Positions 16,727 through 26,254 are shown, counted from the first letter of the stretch. The stretch is DNA of 55,636 bases from Gemmatimonadota bacterium (GCA_020344015.1 CP070812.1:4325489-4381124), one strand, 5' to 3'. Numbers and translations are program-made. Notes: generated from the letters alone by a model not told the origin.

Positions 16727-18106
16727 ATGAGAAAACTCGCGCTAATCCCGATCCTCGCGTTGGCGGCCACGGCATGCGAGGAGTACCCGACCGAGCCAAG
16801 CGACGGTCGGCCCGTGTCTGATATCCAGCTCAGCACGACGGAGAGCAGTCCGAGCGGCACGCTTCTTGGCACGACGCGTGGCTCCCGCTGGACAACACCC
16901 GTCACACTCAGCACGCTTGTGGAAATCGATCCCGCCACTGGGGCGACCCTGGGGACGATCGGCCCGGTGGGCTACGCGGTCAATGGCTTGGAGTTCGATG
17001 CGACGACCGGCAAGCTTTACGGATCGACCTCCCAGTGGGACCCCAGCTACAGCGGCTTGATCGAGATCGACCCGACCACCGGAGCCGGTACACCCGTTGG
17101 AGTTGACGGATGGGGTTTGCCCGGCGCTGGAGACGCTGTCATCAACAACATCACGGTGGATTCGAAGGGCCAGATGTTCGCCTGGTGGGAATTCGGGACG
17201 TGGGATGGGAGTATAGTCGAGGACGACCTCGTCAGCATCGACAAGGCAACAGGTGTCGCAACTCGAGTGGGGGAATCCTTCGTTCTGACGTTGATGAACG
17301 GCCTCGACTTCGACAACTTCGACGTCCTGTACTTGGTCAATAACGCGGGTCCGTATTTTACTGTCGATCCTGCCACGGGTGTGGCGACTTCCGCCGGCAA
17401 CTTGGGCACCACCGCCCACCACGGAGATTTCGACCCCTCCTCCAATCTCTATTATGGGATCTCGGGGACTACATGGCCCGGCACTCCCCCGGCCCAGGCG
17501 CTCGTGGTAGCCGATCTCTCGACCAACACGGTCGTGGCGAGCCTTGACGACTTAGATGACGACATCCACACCGTTACCTTCTATCAGCCCGTGAAGGTGC
17601 CTATACCTCCGCTAGCCGTCGACATCGACATCAAGCCCGGGTCTTGCCGGAATCCGGTGAACGTGATGTCAAGGGGTGTGCTTCCGATGGCGATCTTGGG
17701 GTCCGCCGAGTTCGACGTGACTCAAGTCGATCCGCGATCACTGTCGCTGCAAGGTGTGTCGCCAATCAGGTGGCGAGTAAGGGATGTGGCGACACGCGAC
17801 GATGGGGTCTCTGAAGATGACTCGAATTGCCATATCGAACGCCCCGATCGCTTGGACGATCTCACGCTCATGTTCCGAAACCAAGCAATCGTGGCGGCCC
17901 TCCGCGATAATGGCGACGACGATGATGATGATCTGGAAGACGGCGCGGCCGTCTCGTTGACGCTGACGGGCAACCTCAGGGAGGAGTATGGCGGCTCAGC
18001 CATCGAGGGCCAGGATGTCATCGTGATACTGAACAAAGGAAGACGGCCCAGACAGGGTTGGATCCGTCATGTGTGGGAATGGATCCGTAGTCGTAGGGGC
18101 GGCTAG
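16727..18106 (+). CDS. lipoprotein with beta-propeller-like repeats and C-terminal IDIKPGS-type domain
   Basis: The ATG at 16727 (GAGGAGG upstream) yields 459 residues beginning with a lipoprotein signal (LALAATAC). Residues about 45-300 carry repeated ExDPxTG units (VEIDPATGATLG, IEIDPTTGAGTP, FTVDPATGVATS) like a propeller. The last 150 residues hold the exported-protein domain that opens DIDIKPGSCRNPVNVMSRGV and includes an aspartate-rich run. This domain also occurs as a fragment at 34209-34377 on the other strand. Its role is unknown; surface attachment is likely. A strong hairpin follows at 18141. Confidence 0.82.
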   Translation: MRKLALIPILALAATACEEYPTEPSDGRPVSDIQLSTTESSPSGTLLGTTRGSRWTTPVTLSTLVEIDPATGATLGTIGPVGYAVNGLEFDATTGKLYGSTSQWDPSYSGLIEIDPTTGAGTPVGVDGWGLPGAGDAVINNITVDSKGQMFAWWEFGTWDGSIVEDDLVSIDKATGVATRVGESFVLTLMNGLDFDNFDVLYLVNNAGPYFTVDPATGVATSAGNLGTTAHHGDFDPSSNLYYGISGTTWPGTPPAQALVVADLSTNTVVASLDDLDDDIHTVTFYQPVKVPIPPLAVDIDIKPGSCRNPVNVMSRGVLPMAILGSAEFDVTQVDPRSLSLQGVSPIRWRVRDVATRDDGVSEDDSNCHIERPDRLDDLTLMFRNQAIVAALRDNGDDDDDDLEDGAAVSLTLTGNLREEYGGSAIEGQDVIVILNKGRRPRQGWIRHVWEWIRSRRGG

Positions 18107-18140
18107 AAGACCGTACTAGTCTCTGCACTGTGGCATAACC

Positions 18141-18169
18141 AGGGGCGGTTCTATTCGGGAACCGCCCCT
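18141..18169 (+). terminator. intrinsic terminator-like hairpin
   Basis: AGGGGCGGTTC (18141-18151) pairs perfectly with GAACCGCCCCT (18159-18169) around a seven-base loop and is followed by TTTCTC. It lies 34 bp after the lipoprotein stop and would end that transcript. Confidence 0.75.
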
Positions 18170-18195
18170 TTCTCAGCGTCGTGCATGTAAAGCGG

Positions 18196-18244
18196 ACTTG
18201 ACACACGGCGCGACCTGTGATTACTATGTCAAGTGAACTTGACA
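18196..18244 (+). promoter_or_regulatory. promoter with three ACTTGACA half-sites (putative XRE operator)
   Basis: ACTTGACA occurs at 18196-18203 and 18237-18244, and its complement TGTCAAGT at 18227-18234. The last two form an 18-bp palindrome with a 2-bp centre. The first copy contains a perfect -35 TTGACA, with TACTAT as a plausible -10 at 18222. The palindrome lies just downstream, an ideal place for autorepression by the regulator whose gene starts at 18256. Confidence 0.65.
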
Positions 18245-18255
18245 CCAGGTGGCTG

Positions 18256-18468
18256 ATGGGCACGGACGTTCGGAATCGGGTCAAAGAGTTGCGGGTCGAG
18301 CGGGGCTGGACGCAGCAGCAGCTAGCGGATGCCGTAGGGGTCTCGCGGCAGAGCATCAACTCGATCGAGCGCAACCGCTACGTCCCGAGCCTACCGCTGG
18401 CGCTGAAGTTCGCTCGGGTTTTCGGGAGCACGACCGAGGAGATCTTCGAGTTGGAGGAACGCAGATGA
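18256..18468 (+). CDS. XRE-family helix-turn-helix regulator (small)
   Basis: This is a cytoplasmic DNA-binding protein of 70 residues from the ATG at 18256, or 83 from a GTG at 18217. VRNRVKELRVERGWTQQQLA and AVGVSRQSINSIERNRYVPS form the lambda-repressor-like helix-turn-helix, followed by PLALKFARVFGSTTEEIFEL. The shorter start is preferred because the longer one would cover the operator palindrome. The next gene overlaps by four bases (ATGA), so it is coupled to a small membrane protein, a common pairing for this compact class. It probably regulates its own operon. Confidence 0.92.
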   Translation: MGTDVRNRVKELRVERGWTQQQLADAVGVSRQSINSIERNRYVPSLPLALKFARVFGSTTEEIFELEERR

Positions 18469-18686
18469 ATCTTCCCATCCTGGGAGACCAGATAGACGAG
18501 CGGTTCCTGATGCACCGCCTCAAGTCCACGAGTCTAGCCGGGGTCGTGGGCGGCCTACTGGCGAGCGGTCTGTTTGTGTATCAGTTCTTCGCGCACGATA
18601 TGGCGCGTTGGGACCTGCTCGCCGTAGCCGTGACGATCGCGCTGGTGAAGCTGTCTGCGCTGGCCTACTACCGGTTGGTCGACTGA
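18465..18686 (+). CDS. small membrane protein partnered with XRE regulator
   Basis: This 73-residue protein has two hydrophobic helices (STSLAGVVGGLLASGLFVYQ and LLAVAVTIALVKLSALAYY) joined by a short polar loop. GGAGG precedes the ATG, which overlaps the regulator stop. Translational coupling suggests joint function, possibly as a membrane input to the regulator, but this is inference. The ADOP gene follows after 131 bp. Confidence 0.8.
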   Translation: MNLPILGDQIDERFLMHRLKSTSLAGVVGGLLASGLFVYQFFAHDMARWDLLAVAVTIALVKLSALAYYRLVD

Positions 18687-18817
18687 GGGTGTTGTTCGGC
18701 GGGCCAGAGGCGGTGGTGGCGGCTAGCGGTCTTGGCCGTTTGAGCGTCCCCGCGCGTCCAAGTAGAGAATAGGCGCTCCACTCTACCCGTTCCGGACAAG
18801 TCGTAGGAGGGCAGTGG

Positions 18818-21220
18818 ATGATCCAGGACCTGCGCTACGGCCTGCGGCAGCTGGCCCGCCACCCGGCTTTCACGGCTATCGCCATCCTCACCCTGGCCCT
18901 CGGCATCGGTGCGAACACGGCCTTCTTCAGTGCGGCCCGGGCCGCGCTCTACCAGCCGCTGCCATTCGAGGACGAAGAGCGGCTCGTCCGGATCTACCTG
19001 ACGGCGGAGACCGGCGGCCCGCTGATCAGCCTGCGGCCCGAGGTATACCTGGCCGTCCGGGAACGCGGTCGCTTCTTCGAGCGGATCGTGGCGCAGCGGT
19101 TCACCAGCTACGCGCTGGCGACCGACGCCGGGCCCGAGCGGGTCGTGGGGATCGCCGTCTCCGAAGGCTGGACCGAGACTCTGGGCGTGCAGCCGATCCT
19201 GGGCCGGACCTTCCTGCCGGAGGAAGAGGCGGCGGGCGAGGATGCCGGAGTGGCTGTGCTGAGCCACGGCGCGTGGCAGCGCCGGTTCGGAGGGGCACAG
19301 TCTGTCGTCGGCGAGGTCGTCCGGTTGGACGGGCGCCCGCACACGGTGGTGGGCGTCATGCCGCCCGGGTTCACCTATCCCTACGAAGCCGAGTTCTGGG
19401 TTCCAATGCGGGTGCGCGCCGGTCAGCCCGGCGTCTGGTCGTTCAACGTGCCGGCACGGCTCGAGCCGGGCTGGACGGTGGCGCAGGCGCGGGCCGATCT
19501 GCGCGCCGTGGCCCAGGCGGCCGCTGCCGAGATCCCCGACCTTCAGCCGGGGGCCACGCTCACAGCGGTACCGATCCGCGAGGTCCTCGTAGGCGGCGAG
19601 GGCCGAACGCTCGTCGCCCTGCTGGCCGCCGTCGGTTTCCTGCTGCTGATCGTCTGCGCCAACCTGGCCAACCTGCTGCTGTCGAGGGCGTTGGGTCGGG
19701 GGCGCGAGTTCGCGGTGCGCGCCGCCGTGGGTGCCGGCCGGGCGCGACTGCTGCGCCAGGTCCTGGTCGAGAGCGTGCTGCTGGGGGCGCTGGGTGGAAT
19801 TGCGGGGCTGTTTGTTGCCACCGTGGGCGTCGAGCTGGTGGAGCCGCTGCTCCCGCGTCGCTTGCTGACCTACGTGGGAGCGACCCCGGGCTTCGACTGG
19901 ACCGTACTACTTTTCGCGAGCCTAGTCTCGATCGCCAGTGGCGTGCTTTTCGGCCTGGCGCCAGCGCTGCGACTCTCGCACGAGCGCCCGTTCAACGCCC
20001 TCTACCCGGCCGATCGGTCGATCGGCGGACAGGGCGTGCGCCGGCTGCAACGCGCTTTCGTCGTCGGTGAGCTGGCCCTGGCGCTCACGCTGTTGAGCGG
20101 CATCGGGCTCATGCTGCGCGATTTCCAGCGGTTGCACTCCGCCGACCTCGGTTACGATCCCGCCGGACTGCTCACCTTCACGGTGAACCTGAGCCGGGAA
20201 GAGTATCCGACGGCCGAGTCCCGGGTCGCCTTCATGGCGGCGGCGACGACCGAGCTCGAACGGATCCCCGGGCTGGCCGCCGCCGGCGCCACGACGATGT
20301 ACCCTTCCGCCCGCGCCAACGCGGTGGCCGAAGTACTCATTGAGGGTCGCGAGGCCGTCCCCGGTCAGCGCAGTCTGGTCAACTCGAGGATGGTGACGCC
20401 CGAGTTTCTCGATGCCGTGGGGATTCCGCTGCTTCGCGGCCGCGAGATCAGCGAGGCCGACCGCGCGGGCTCACCACCCGTCGTCGTAATCAGCGCGGCG
20501 CTGGCGCGCCGCCACTGGCCGGGCGAGGATCCGATCGGCGCGCGCGTGCGGAACGGCCGCGCCGGCGCGGCCTCACCGTGGATGACGATCGTCGGCGTGG
20601 TGGGCGACGTGCGCGAGTTCTACGAGGTCGCCGAGACGTGGTACACGCCGTACGCGCAAAACGCGGGGTCGTTCCTAGCCGGGCGTGCGGTTTTCGCCGC
20701 GCGAAGTGCGAGGACGGCAGCGCCCGCGGTCTCGGCGGTTCGCGAGGCCATGCTAAACGTCGACCCCGCGCTGCCCATCTTCGATGCGATCACGGCCGAG
20801 GATCTCTACGCCGCATCGTACGGTCGCCAGGGCCAGGCAGCGATGCTGGGCAGCGTCTTCGCCGCTTTCGCTCTACTGCTCGCCAGTCTGGGCATCTACG
20901 GCTCAATGTCGTATGGCGTCAGCCGCCGCACTCGCGAGTTCGGAGTGCGGATGGCCCTGGGAAGCGATCGGGGGACTATCCTGCGCGGCGTAATTGCCGA
21001 GGGCGGGCGAATGGTAGTGGTGGGCTTGGCGATTGGAGCAGCCGGCGGGTTGATCCTGGCGCGTTTTCTGGCGAGCGCGCTCACCGAGGTCGGGGCATTT
21101 GATATCCCGACCTTCACCGTCTCAGCGCTCGTGCTCGCCGCGGCGACGCTGGGCGCTGCGTTCGCTCCAGCCGTTCGCGCGACGCGCATCGATCCGGTCG
21201 AGGCGCTGCGGCACGAGTGA
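18818..21220 (+). CDS. ADOP-family (MacB/FtsX-type) ABC permease, orphan
   Basis: This 800-residue inner-membrane protein belongs to the acidobacterial duplicated orphan permease type: two tandem MacB-like units, each with a periplasmic core domain and an FtsX permease domain. The N-terminus shows the usual DLRYGLRQLARHPAFTAIA and LTLALGIGANTAFFS. The mid FtsX block reads ANLANLLLSRALGRGREFAV, and the C-terminal one FGVRMALGSDRGTILRGVIA with final DPVEALRHE. There is no prefix domain and no ATPase gene beside it. GGAGGG precedes the ATG. It may be cotranscribed with the XRE pair. Confidence 0.93.
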   Translation: MIQDLRYGLRQLARHPAFTAIAILTLALGIGANTAFFSAARAALYQPLPFEDEERLVRIYLTAETGGPLISLRPEVYLAVRERGRFFERIVAQRFTSYALATDAGPERVVGIAVSEGWTETLGVQPILGRTFLPEEEAAGEDAGVAVLSHGAWQRRFGGAQSVVGEVVRLDGRPHTVVGVMPPGFTYPYEAEFWVPMRVRAGQPGVWSFNVPARLEPGWTVAQARADLRAVAQAAAAEIPDLQPGATLTAVPIREVLVGGEGRTLVALLAAVGFLLLIVCANLANLLLSRALGRGREFAVRAAVGAGRARLLRQVLVESVLLGALGGIAGLFVATVGVELVEPLLPRRLLTYVGATPGFDWTVLLFASLVSIASGVLFGLAPALRLSHERPFNALYPADRSIGGQGVRRLQRAFVVGELALALTLLSGIGLMLRDFQRLHSADLGYDPAGLLTFTVNLSREEYPTAESRVAFMAAATTELERIPGLAAAGATTMYPSARANAVAEVLIEGREAVPGQRSLVNSRMVTPEFLDAVGIPLLRGREISEADRAGSPPVVVISAALARRHWPGEDPIGARVRNGRAGAASPWMTIVGVVGDVREFYEVAETWYTPYAQNAGSFLAGRAVFAARSARTAAPAVSAVREAMLNVDPALPIFDAITAEDLYAASYGRQGQAAMLGSVFAAFALLLASLGIYGSMSYGVSRRTREFGVRMALGSDRGTILRGVIAEGGRMVVVGLAIGAAGGLILARFLASALTEVGAFDIPTFTVSALVLAAATLGAAFAPAVRATRIDPVEALRHE

Positions 21221-21224
21221 CCGG

Positions 21225-23471
21225 CTAGTCCGTCCCGACGGGCTCGGCTGTGCGCGGCGCCGCGTCCAGCGCCTCGCCCTCCTCCGGCAGCTCGAGGTTG
21301 GTGATCTCGTCGGTCACCTCGTAGTCGTAGGCCGGGTACTCGTACAGCGGCATGCGCGGCTCGGTCTGCCCCATCGAGTAACCGTAGACGCTATCGTACT
21401 CCGGCACCCTCTCGCCCATCTGGTTCAACTGCGTCAGGTACTCGCCGATCGATTTGGACTCGACCACGATCACCTTGCCCATCCGGTCGATGATGGGACT
21501 GTGGGCCCGCGTCCGGTCGTGGTCGAACTCCAGCACGCGGCGGCCGTAGCGGGTGATCCCGATGACGCGGAAGGTGAGGCTCTTCCCCACCGCCGGCAGG
21601 TTGAGCACGCTGCGGTCGGTGGCGAGGAAAGGCACGCAGCATTTCCCCCGCAGGTCGCTCACGTCGTGCACCAGCCGCTTCGGGCGCTCCGGCAAACTCC
21701 GCACCGCTTCGTGGTACCGCTCGGGGATCCGCCCGATCGACTTCTCCTCCAGCTCCTCCTGCACGACCCGCGCGATCGGAGTGTAGTTGAAGGCGTTTTC
21801 CCGGTAGCCCTTGACCACGAAGGTGTAGTACGGCAGCACGCCGATCTCGTTCAGCACCTCGCGCAGCTTCGCCGTGTGCCCGCGCCGCGATGCGGCGGCG
21901 GTGAACACCAGCTGGTTCGTCACGATCCAGCCGGCGCTGAGTAGCCGCACGACGGCATCCCGGGCCTCGGGTGTCACCTCCATCGGCGACTCGATGTGCG
22001 TCTGGATCACGAACTGTTTGACCCCGACCTTCGCCGCCTTCTCGCGGAACCGCGCCAAAATGTCGGCCAGCTCCGGCGTGATGCGCTGCGGCAGGAACAC
22101 CGGAAGCCGGGTCCCGAGCCGCACGCGCACGAGCTCGGCGTACTTGCGCTCGCGCCGCTTGTTGGCGTCGCGCTTCGCCTTGGCCATCTCGTAGATCGCG
22201 TCGAGTATGCGCTCCAAGGCGGCGTCGGTGCTCATCAGCGCGTCGCCGCCCGTGACGAGGATGTCCCGCAGCTGCGAGTCCTCCTCGAAGTACTGCATCA
22301 ACTCGTCCAATTTCTGCGGCCACGTCTTCTTGGGCGCCAGCTCGTCGAGGTCGAAGTCAAGCTGGCCGTGCTGGAAGCCATACATGCGCTGGCAGGCGGC
22401 GCAGAGGCCGCCGCACGCTCTACCGGTCGTGTCGGGGATCAGGATCGCCACATCGGGATAGCGCCGGTGCACGTTGTCGTACGGCGGCAACATCCAGCCG
22501 GCGGCGTTGGGCTTGCCGGGCTCGATCTCGTCCTCCTTCTCCCAGGCCCGTATGTGCCCGAACTCCTCAACCAGCTGCTGCGAGTAGACCACATAGTGCC
22601 GGATCGCCAGATCGGCGCCGATCGCGAAGTACGGCACCCGCACGTGCAGCAGCGACAGGTAGTAGGGGTTCACGAAGAACGGGATGCCCGACTCCTTCGC
22701 CTGGTCCAGGACCCCCATCGCGTCCGGGTCCAGCGAGTTGCCGAGCATCTCGTTCAAGAGCTCCGGCGAGCGTACGGCGAACTGGAGGTGGAACTGCGGA
22801 TCGTCCCACCACTCCAGCGCCCGCTCGATCTTCTCCTCGCGCGACAGCTCGGGATCCAGCGTGTACTTCTGGCTGCGGATCTCCCCGCGCTCCATGCGGT
22901 CGATGATTATGTTGAGGATACGGTCCCGGTTCTCCTCCCTGAGCGCCACGATGCGCGGGTCGAGCCCGGCAGGATAACGTTCCATCCAGCTCTCGACCTC
23001 CTCGCGGGTCGGGACGCGCAGCGTGCTCCGCTCCGTGAACTGGCGGAACAGGTGTAGCATGTCCTCGAAGAAGTCGGGCTTCGCGCCGCCGGTGCCGCGG
23101 TTCACGGCGAGCCAGAGCTGACGGATCGGCGTGCTCACGGCGATTGCCCCGCGCAGGTTGAGATCGACGAACTCGCGGCCGGCATGGTCTACGTAGTCGA
23201 GCAGACGGATGGCCGCGTAATCGCTCCAGGAGAGCGCCTCGAAGGCTTCGCGCCCCGTGGCCTCGCCCTCGTAGAACGCCAGGGCCTGCGGCCGCTGCCC
23301 CAGCTCCTCCAGCACCCACTCGCGGATCCCGATGCGCGCCTCGATCTCGTTCTTCGAGTTGCGCATGATCTCTTCCAGCTTCGGATTCTCTTTGAGGAGG
23401 GTTTTGAGAAGCCGGTGGGATTTAACGGTGATCGCGATGCGATCCAGTTGCTCGATCGGGTTCATCGCCAT
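21225..23471 (-). CDS. KamA-family radical SAM protein, long form (lysine 2,3-aminomutase-like)
   Basis: The 748-residue protein has a radical SAM core with the 4Fe-4S motif CGGLCAACQ (Cys353, Cys357, Cys360). The flanking LRDILVTGGDALMS, QTHIESPMEVTPEARDAVVR and TNQLVFTAAASRRGHT blocks are typical of the KamA family. About 340 residues precede the cluster, far more than in classical lysine 2,3-aminomutase of about 420 residues total. The PGGGGK-type pyridoxal-phosphate lysine motif is not apparent, so aminomutase activity is uncertain. AGGAG precedes the ATG. The gene is convergent with the ADOP gene, with 4 bp between stops. Confidence 0.85.
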   Translation of the reverse strand: MAMNPIEQLDRIAITVKSHRLLKTLLKENPKLEEIMRNSKNEIEARIGIREWVLEELGQRPQALAFYEGEATGREAFEALSWSDYAAIRLLDYVDHAGREFVDLNLRGAIAVSTPIRQLWLAVNRGTGGAKPDFFEDMLHLFRQFTERSTLRVPTREEVESWMERYPAGLDPRIVALREENRDRILNIIIDRMERGEIRSQKYTLDPELSREEKIERALEWWDDPQFHLQFAVRSPELLNEMLGNSLDPDAMGVLDQAKESGIPFFVNPYYLSLLHVRVPYFAIGADLAIRHYVVYSQQLVEEFGHIRAWEKEDEIEPGKPNAAGWMLPPYDNVHRRYPDVAILIPDTTGRACGGLCAACQRMYGFQHGQLDFDLDELAPKKTWPQKLDELMQYFEEDSQLRDILVTGGDALMSTDAALERILDAIYEMAKAKRDANKRRERKYAELVRVRLGTRLPVFLPQRITPELADILARFREKAAKVGVKQFVIQTHIESPMEVTPEARDAVVRLLSAGWIVTNQLVFTAAASRRGHTAKLREVLNEIGVLPYYTFVVKGYRENAFNYTPIARVVQEELEEKSIGRIPERYHEAVRSLPERPKRLVHDVSDLRGKCCVPFLATDRSVLNLPAVGKSLTFRVIGITRYGRRVLEFDHDRTRAHSPIIDRMGKVIVVESKSIGEYLTQLNQMGERVPEYDSVYGYSMGQTEPRMPLYEYPAYDYEVTDEITNLELPEEGEALDAAPRTAEPVGTD

Positions 23472-23669
23472 TCTACTCCTGACCGCCAGATTTCCGCGTC
23501 CGGCCCGAGCCCGGCAGCCATTACCTACATATTGGCGGGGCTGTGGGGGAGGGGACGTACGTTCCGTCTCGGGATGGCCTCGCCCTTCTCGGGGGCGGGC
23601 AGCGGAGGCCGGCCGATTTGAAAGTTAGGACGGGACGGGGCGCCTGACCAGAGCCTGCGGCGCGACCTG

Positions 23670-25142
23670 CTAGCGCGTCCGCTCGATCAGCTGCTCGATT
23701 CGTTCGACTAGCGGCGAGGCGCCGGTCCTGTAGTTAGAGAGGGCGACGACGATATAGCCGGCCTCGGGGTAGATCGTCAGGTGCGAGCTGGCGCCCCACG
23801 AACCGCCGGTGTGTCCGACCGCCAAGCCTATGGGCCGCTGGTGAACCTGGAACCCGTAGCCGTCGCCCTCTCCGTAGCGGCGCCACATGACCTCGAGCGA
23901 CGAACCCGAGACCAGCTTGCCGTCCAGCAGAGCCAGCGCGTAACGGTGCAGGTCGCCCACGGTGGAATAGGATTGGGTAGCCGGGGTGGCGCCGACCGGC
24001 AACTTGAAGGTGTCCTCGCGCCAGCCGCTCGCGCTGCTCGCATCGCGGTAGTAGCCGATGGCGACGTTGCGGACCGGTTCGTCCCTGTCGAAGTAACCGG
24101 TGTCATCCATCCCGGCGGGCCCGAAGATGTTGTTCCGCACGTAATCGAAGTAGCTCACGCCACTAACGTTCTGGATCACGACACCGAGCAAGAAGATTCC
24201 CGTGTTGCTGTAGCGGAAGCTCGAGCCGGGCTCGAAGGCGAGGGTGTCCTGAACGACGTGGGGCTTGAAGTCCTCGAGCCGTCGAAACAGCTCACGAGAT
24301 GCATCGCCGTACTCGTCGGTGTAGTAATCGCCGAGTCCCGACGTGTGGGTGAGCAGATGGTGCAGTCTGATCCGGCTGCTGATGTCGCGGGGTAGCCAGG
24401 ACTCGTCGACGTGGTCGCTCAAGGGATCGTCATAGGAAAGCACGCCGGCCTCTGCCAGCTGCACGATCGCCGTCCCTGTGAACGACTTGGTGACCGACGA
24501 CAGGTTGAACCGGGTGTCGAGGTCGATCGGCACGCCGAACCGCTTGCTCGCTTCGCCACACGCATGCGAGTAGAGCACTTCCGCCCCGCGGGCCAGGAGC
24601 ACCGTTCCGGAGAACGCATCGTTCGCACATATCCGGTCGACGATCCGGCGCGTCTCGTCTATGACCTCCGCCTCGCCCAGCGTCGGCAGCTCGACATCCG
24701 TGGGTGTCCCCGGGTAGCGATCGAGCAGCAAGCCGGCCAGCAGGTAGGTCTCCCGCTCATCGATGAACAGTCGGAAGGCGCGCCACGCCCCGTAGTTCCG
24801 ATCCTTCACGATGACGACGGTCTCGCGCTCCCGCTCGGGCGTGTAGGTCCGTATGCTGTGGAAATCCGCCCCGCCGGTGTACCGATGCAGGAAACCGAAC
24901 GTCGCGATGTGCGTCTCCAGCGACGCGAAATTCCTGAACCCCTCGGTGCACTCTTCCGCCATGAACCGCTCGACGGCCTCCGGCGTCGGCGAGTTGAGGG
25001 TGCTGAGGAGCGAGCGTAAACGCTCTCCGAGGTGACCGCCCGGCATCGTCGGGTCGTCGCTGTAGTTCTCCTGAGCCTGAGCGTGCGCCGTCTGCGCTGG
25101 GAACGCGACGAGGGTGAGTGCAAGCAACAAGACACGGTGCAT
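23670..25142 (-). CDS. exported serine hydrolase, beta-lactamase class C-like
   Basis: The 490-residue protein has a signal peptide (cleavage near AHAQAQ), about 140 residues of unassigned N-terminal domain, then a penicillin-binding-protein-like fold. The SxxK motif is SVTK (Ser216, Lys219), the Tyr motif is YSNTG near residue 310, and HTGGSWG near the end is the KTG-equivalent. It is likely a periplasmic esterase, peptidase or D-amino-acid hydrolase; true beta-lactamase activity is not implied. It lies 26 bp after the DUF5808 membrane gene in the GntR operon. Confidence 0.88.
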   Translation of the reverse strand: MHRVLLLALTLVAFPAQTAHAQAQENYSDDPTMPGGHLGERLRSLLSTLNSPTPEAVERFMAEECTEGFRNFASLETHIATFGFLHRYTGGADFHSIRTYTPERERETVVIVKDRNYGAWRAFRLFIDERETYLLAGLLLDRYPGTPTDVELPTLGEAEVIDETRRIVDRICANDAFSGTVLLARGAEVLYSHACGEASKRFGVPIDLDTRFNLSSVTKSFTGTAIVQLAEAGVLSYDDPLSDHVDESWLPRDISSRIRLHHLLTHTSGLGDYYTDEYGDASRELFRRLEDFKPHVVQDTLAFEPGSSFRYSNTGIFLLGVVIQNVSGVSYFDYVRNNIFGPAGMDDTGYFDRDEPVRNVAIGYYRDASSASGWREDTFKLPVGATPATQSYSTVGDLHRYALALLDGKLVSGSSLEVMWRRYGEGDGYGFQVHQRPIGLAVGHTGGSWGASSHLTIYPEAGYIVVALSNYRTGASPLVERIEQLIERTR

Positions 25143-25168
25143 GACGAGCTTCTCCTACCTGATAGCCC

Positions 25169-26254
25169 TCAGCGGGTTGCCCCGATCAGTACGAAGGCGG
25201 CCACACTGATGGAGAGCACGAGGAAAGCGACCACGAACAACACGGCCGTTCGGTTGCCGTAGTTCAGCGTGTAGCCGAAACCGAAGCGCTTCTCGACCAT
25301 GATCGACGGGTCGTCCCGATCGACGTAGAACAGCCCCCAGACCCAGCGCGTGTTGTCGGCGATACCGTCCGTCAGCGCCGCATCGGCGGCGGCCTGCTCC
25401 AAACGCGCTCCGCCCTGGCCGTATCCCTTGAGGATGCGGACCATGTTCCCAACGATAAAGATCAGAAAGAGGAGAAAGAGAGCAGCCGTCCACAGGACCC
25501 ACGCTCCCAAGGAGGCATTCTCGGATAGCCCGAGCCGAACGATCTGCACCGAGAGGACGGTCATGAACGTACAGAAAAGGAGCGCCGTCCAACTCATCAG
25601 GTTCACCATCGTGGCGCGGAAGGCGTCCTGGGCCTCGACCGAGCCGCCGCCCGAGCCGGCGCGGATCGAGCGCTTGGCGTTTACGGTGAACAGTGCGAGG
25701 AGGGCGACGGTCGGACTGAGCACCAGGTTCAGGCCGGGCACGAACATGATCGCGACGAAAGACCTGTCGGTCATCGCCTGATAGCTGACCGTCGCGTAGG
25801 CGAACGTCGCGACGGCCGCGATGATACTAAATCCCAGCGCGAACTTCGCCAGGCCCGCCCCCCTCGGTTCGCCAACATAGAGCGACGCCGCAGCCTTCGT
25901 GGCCTGTTGAGCGGCCTCCGGCGGCGCCAGCGCCCGAGCCCTGGAGTACGTCCGGAGGTAGAGTCCCAGCGCGCCGAGCAACAAGACCGCCGTGCCCGTG
26001 TAGTTACCCGCCAGCGGCCGGCCAGCGAGGCTGATCCCATACCCGACCATGAGCGACAGCACCGTCAGAATCACACAGCCGCGGTACCAGCTTCGCAGGA
26101 GCCGACGCGCCGCATCCCCTTCGGCCGACGACTCCCCGACGTAGGCGCCGAACAGCAGGCCCACGCGGGTGACCCGCGGAAGGAAGAATAGGAATCCTCC
26201 CACTATGAGAACCCGCACCGTGAGGGCCAGATTAACAAAGACCGCTTCACTCAT
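25169..26254 (-). CDS. multi-pass membrane protein with C-terminal DUF5808-like segment
   Basis: This 361-residue protein has about eight transmembrane segments spread over its length and a C-terminal cytoplasmic-type motif, WVWGLFYVDRDDPSIMVEKR followed by FGFGYTLNYGN, characteristic of DUF5808/DUF1648-like proteins. The function of that segment is not established. Its ATG overlaps the end of the GntR gene by eight bases, so the regulator and membrane protein are translationally coupled, an arrangement common for YtrA-type regulators. Confidence 0.82.
   Translation of the reverse strand: MSEAVFVNLALTVRVLIVGGFLFFLPRVTRVGLLFGAYVGESSAEGDAARRLLRSWYRGCVILTVLSLMVGYGISLAGRPLAGNYTGTAVLLLGALGLYLRTYSRARALAPPEAAQQATKAAASLYVGEPRGAGLAKFALGFSIIAAVATFAYATVSYQAMTDRSFVAIMFVPGLNLVLSPTVALLALFTVNAKRSIRAGSGGGSVEAQDAFRATMVNLMSWTALLFCTFMTVLSVQIVRLGLSENASLGAWVLWTAALFLLFLIFIVGNMVRILKGYGQGGARLEQAAADAALTDGIADNTRWVWGLFYVDRDDPSIMVEKRFGFGYTLNYGNRTAVLFVVAFLVLSISVAAFVLIGATR

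Noticed and set aside
15598..16938. 446-codon minus-strand frame
   Set aside because: It is antisense to the M28 peptidase and lipoprotein genes and has shadow composition.
21996..23057. 353-codon plus-strand frame opposite the KamA gene
   Set aside because: Its His/Arg/Leu-rich translation is the complement of a well-supported radical SAM gene.
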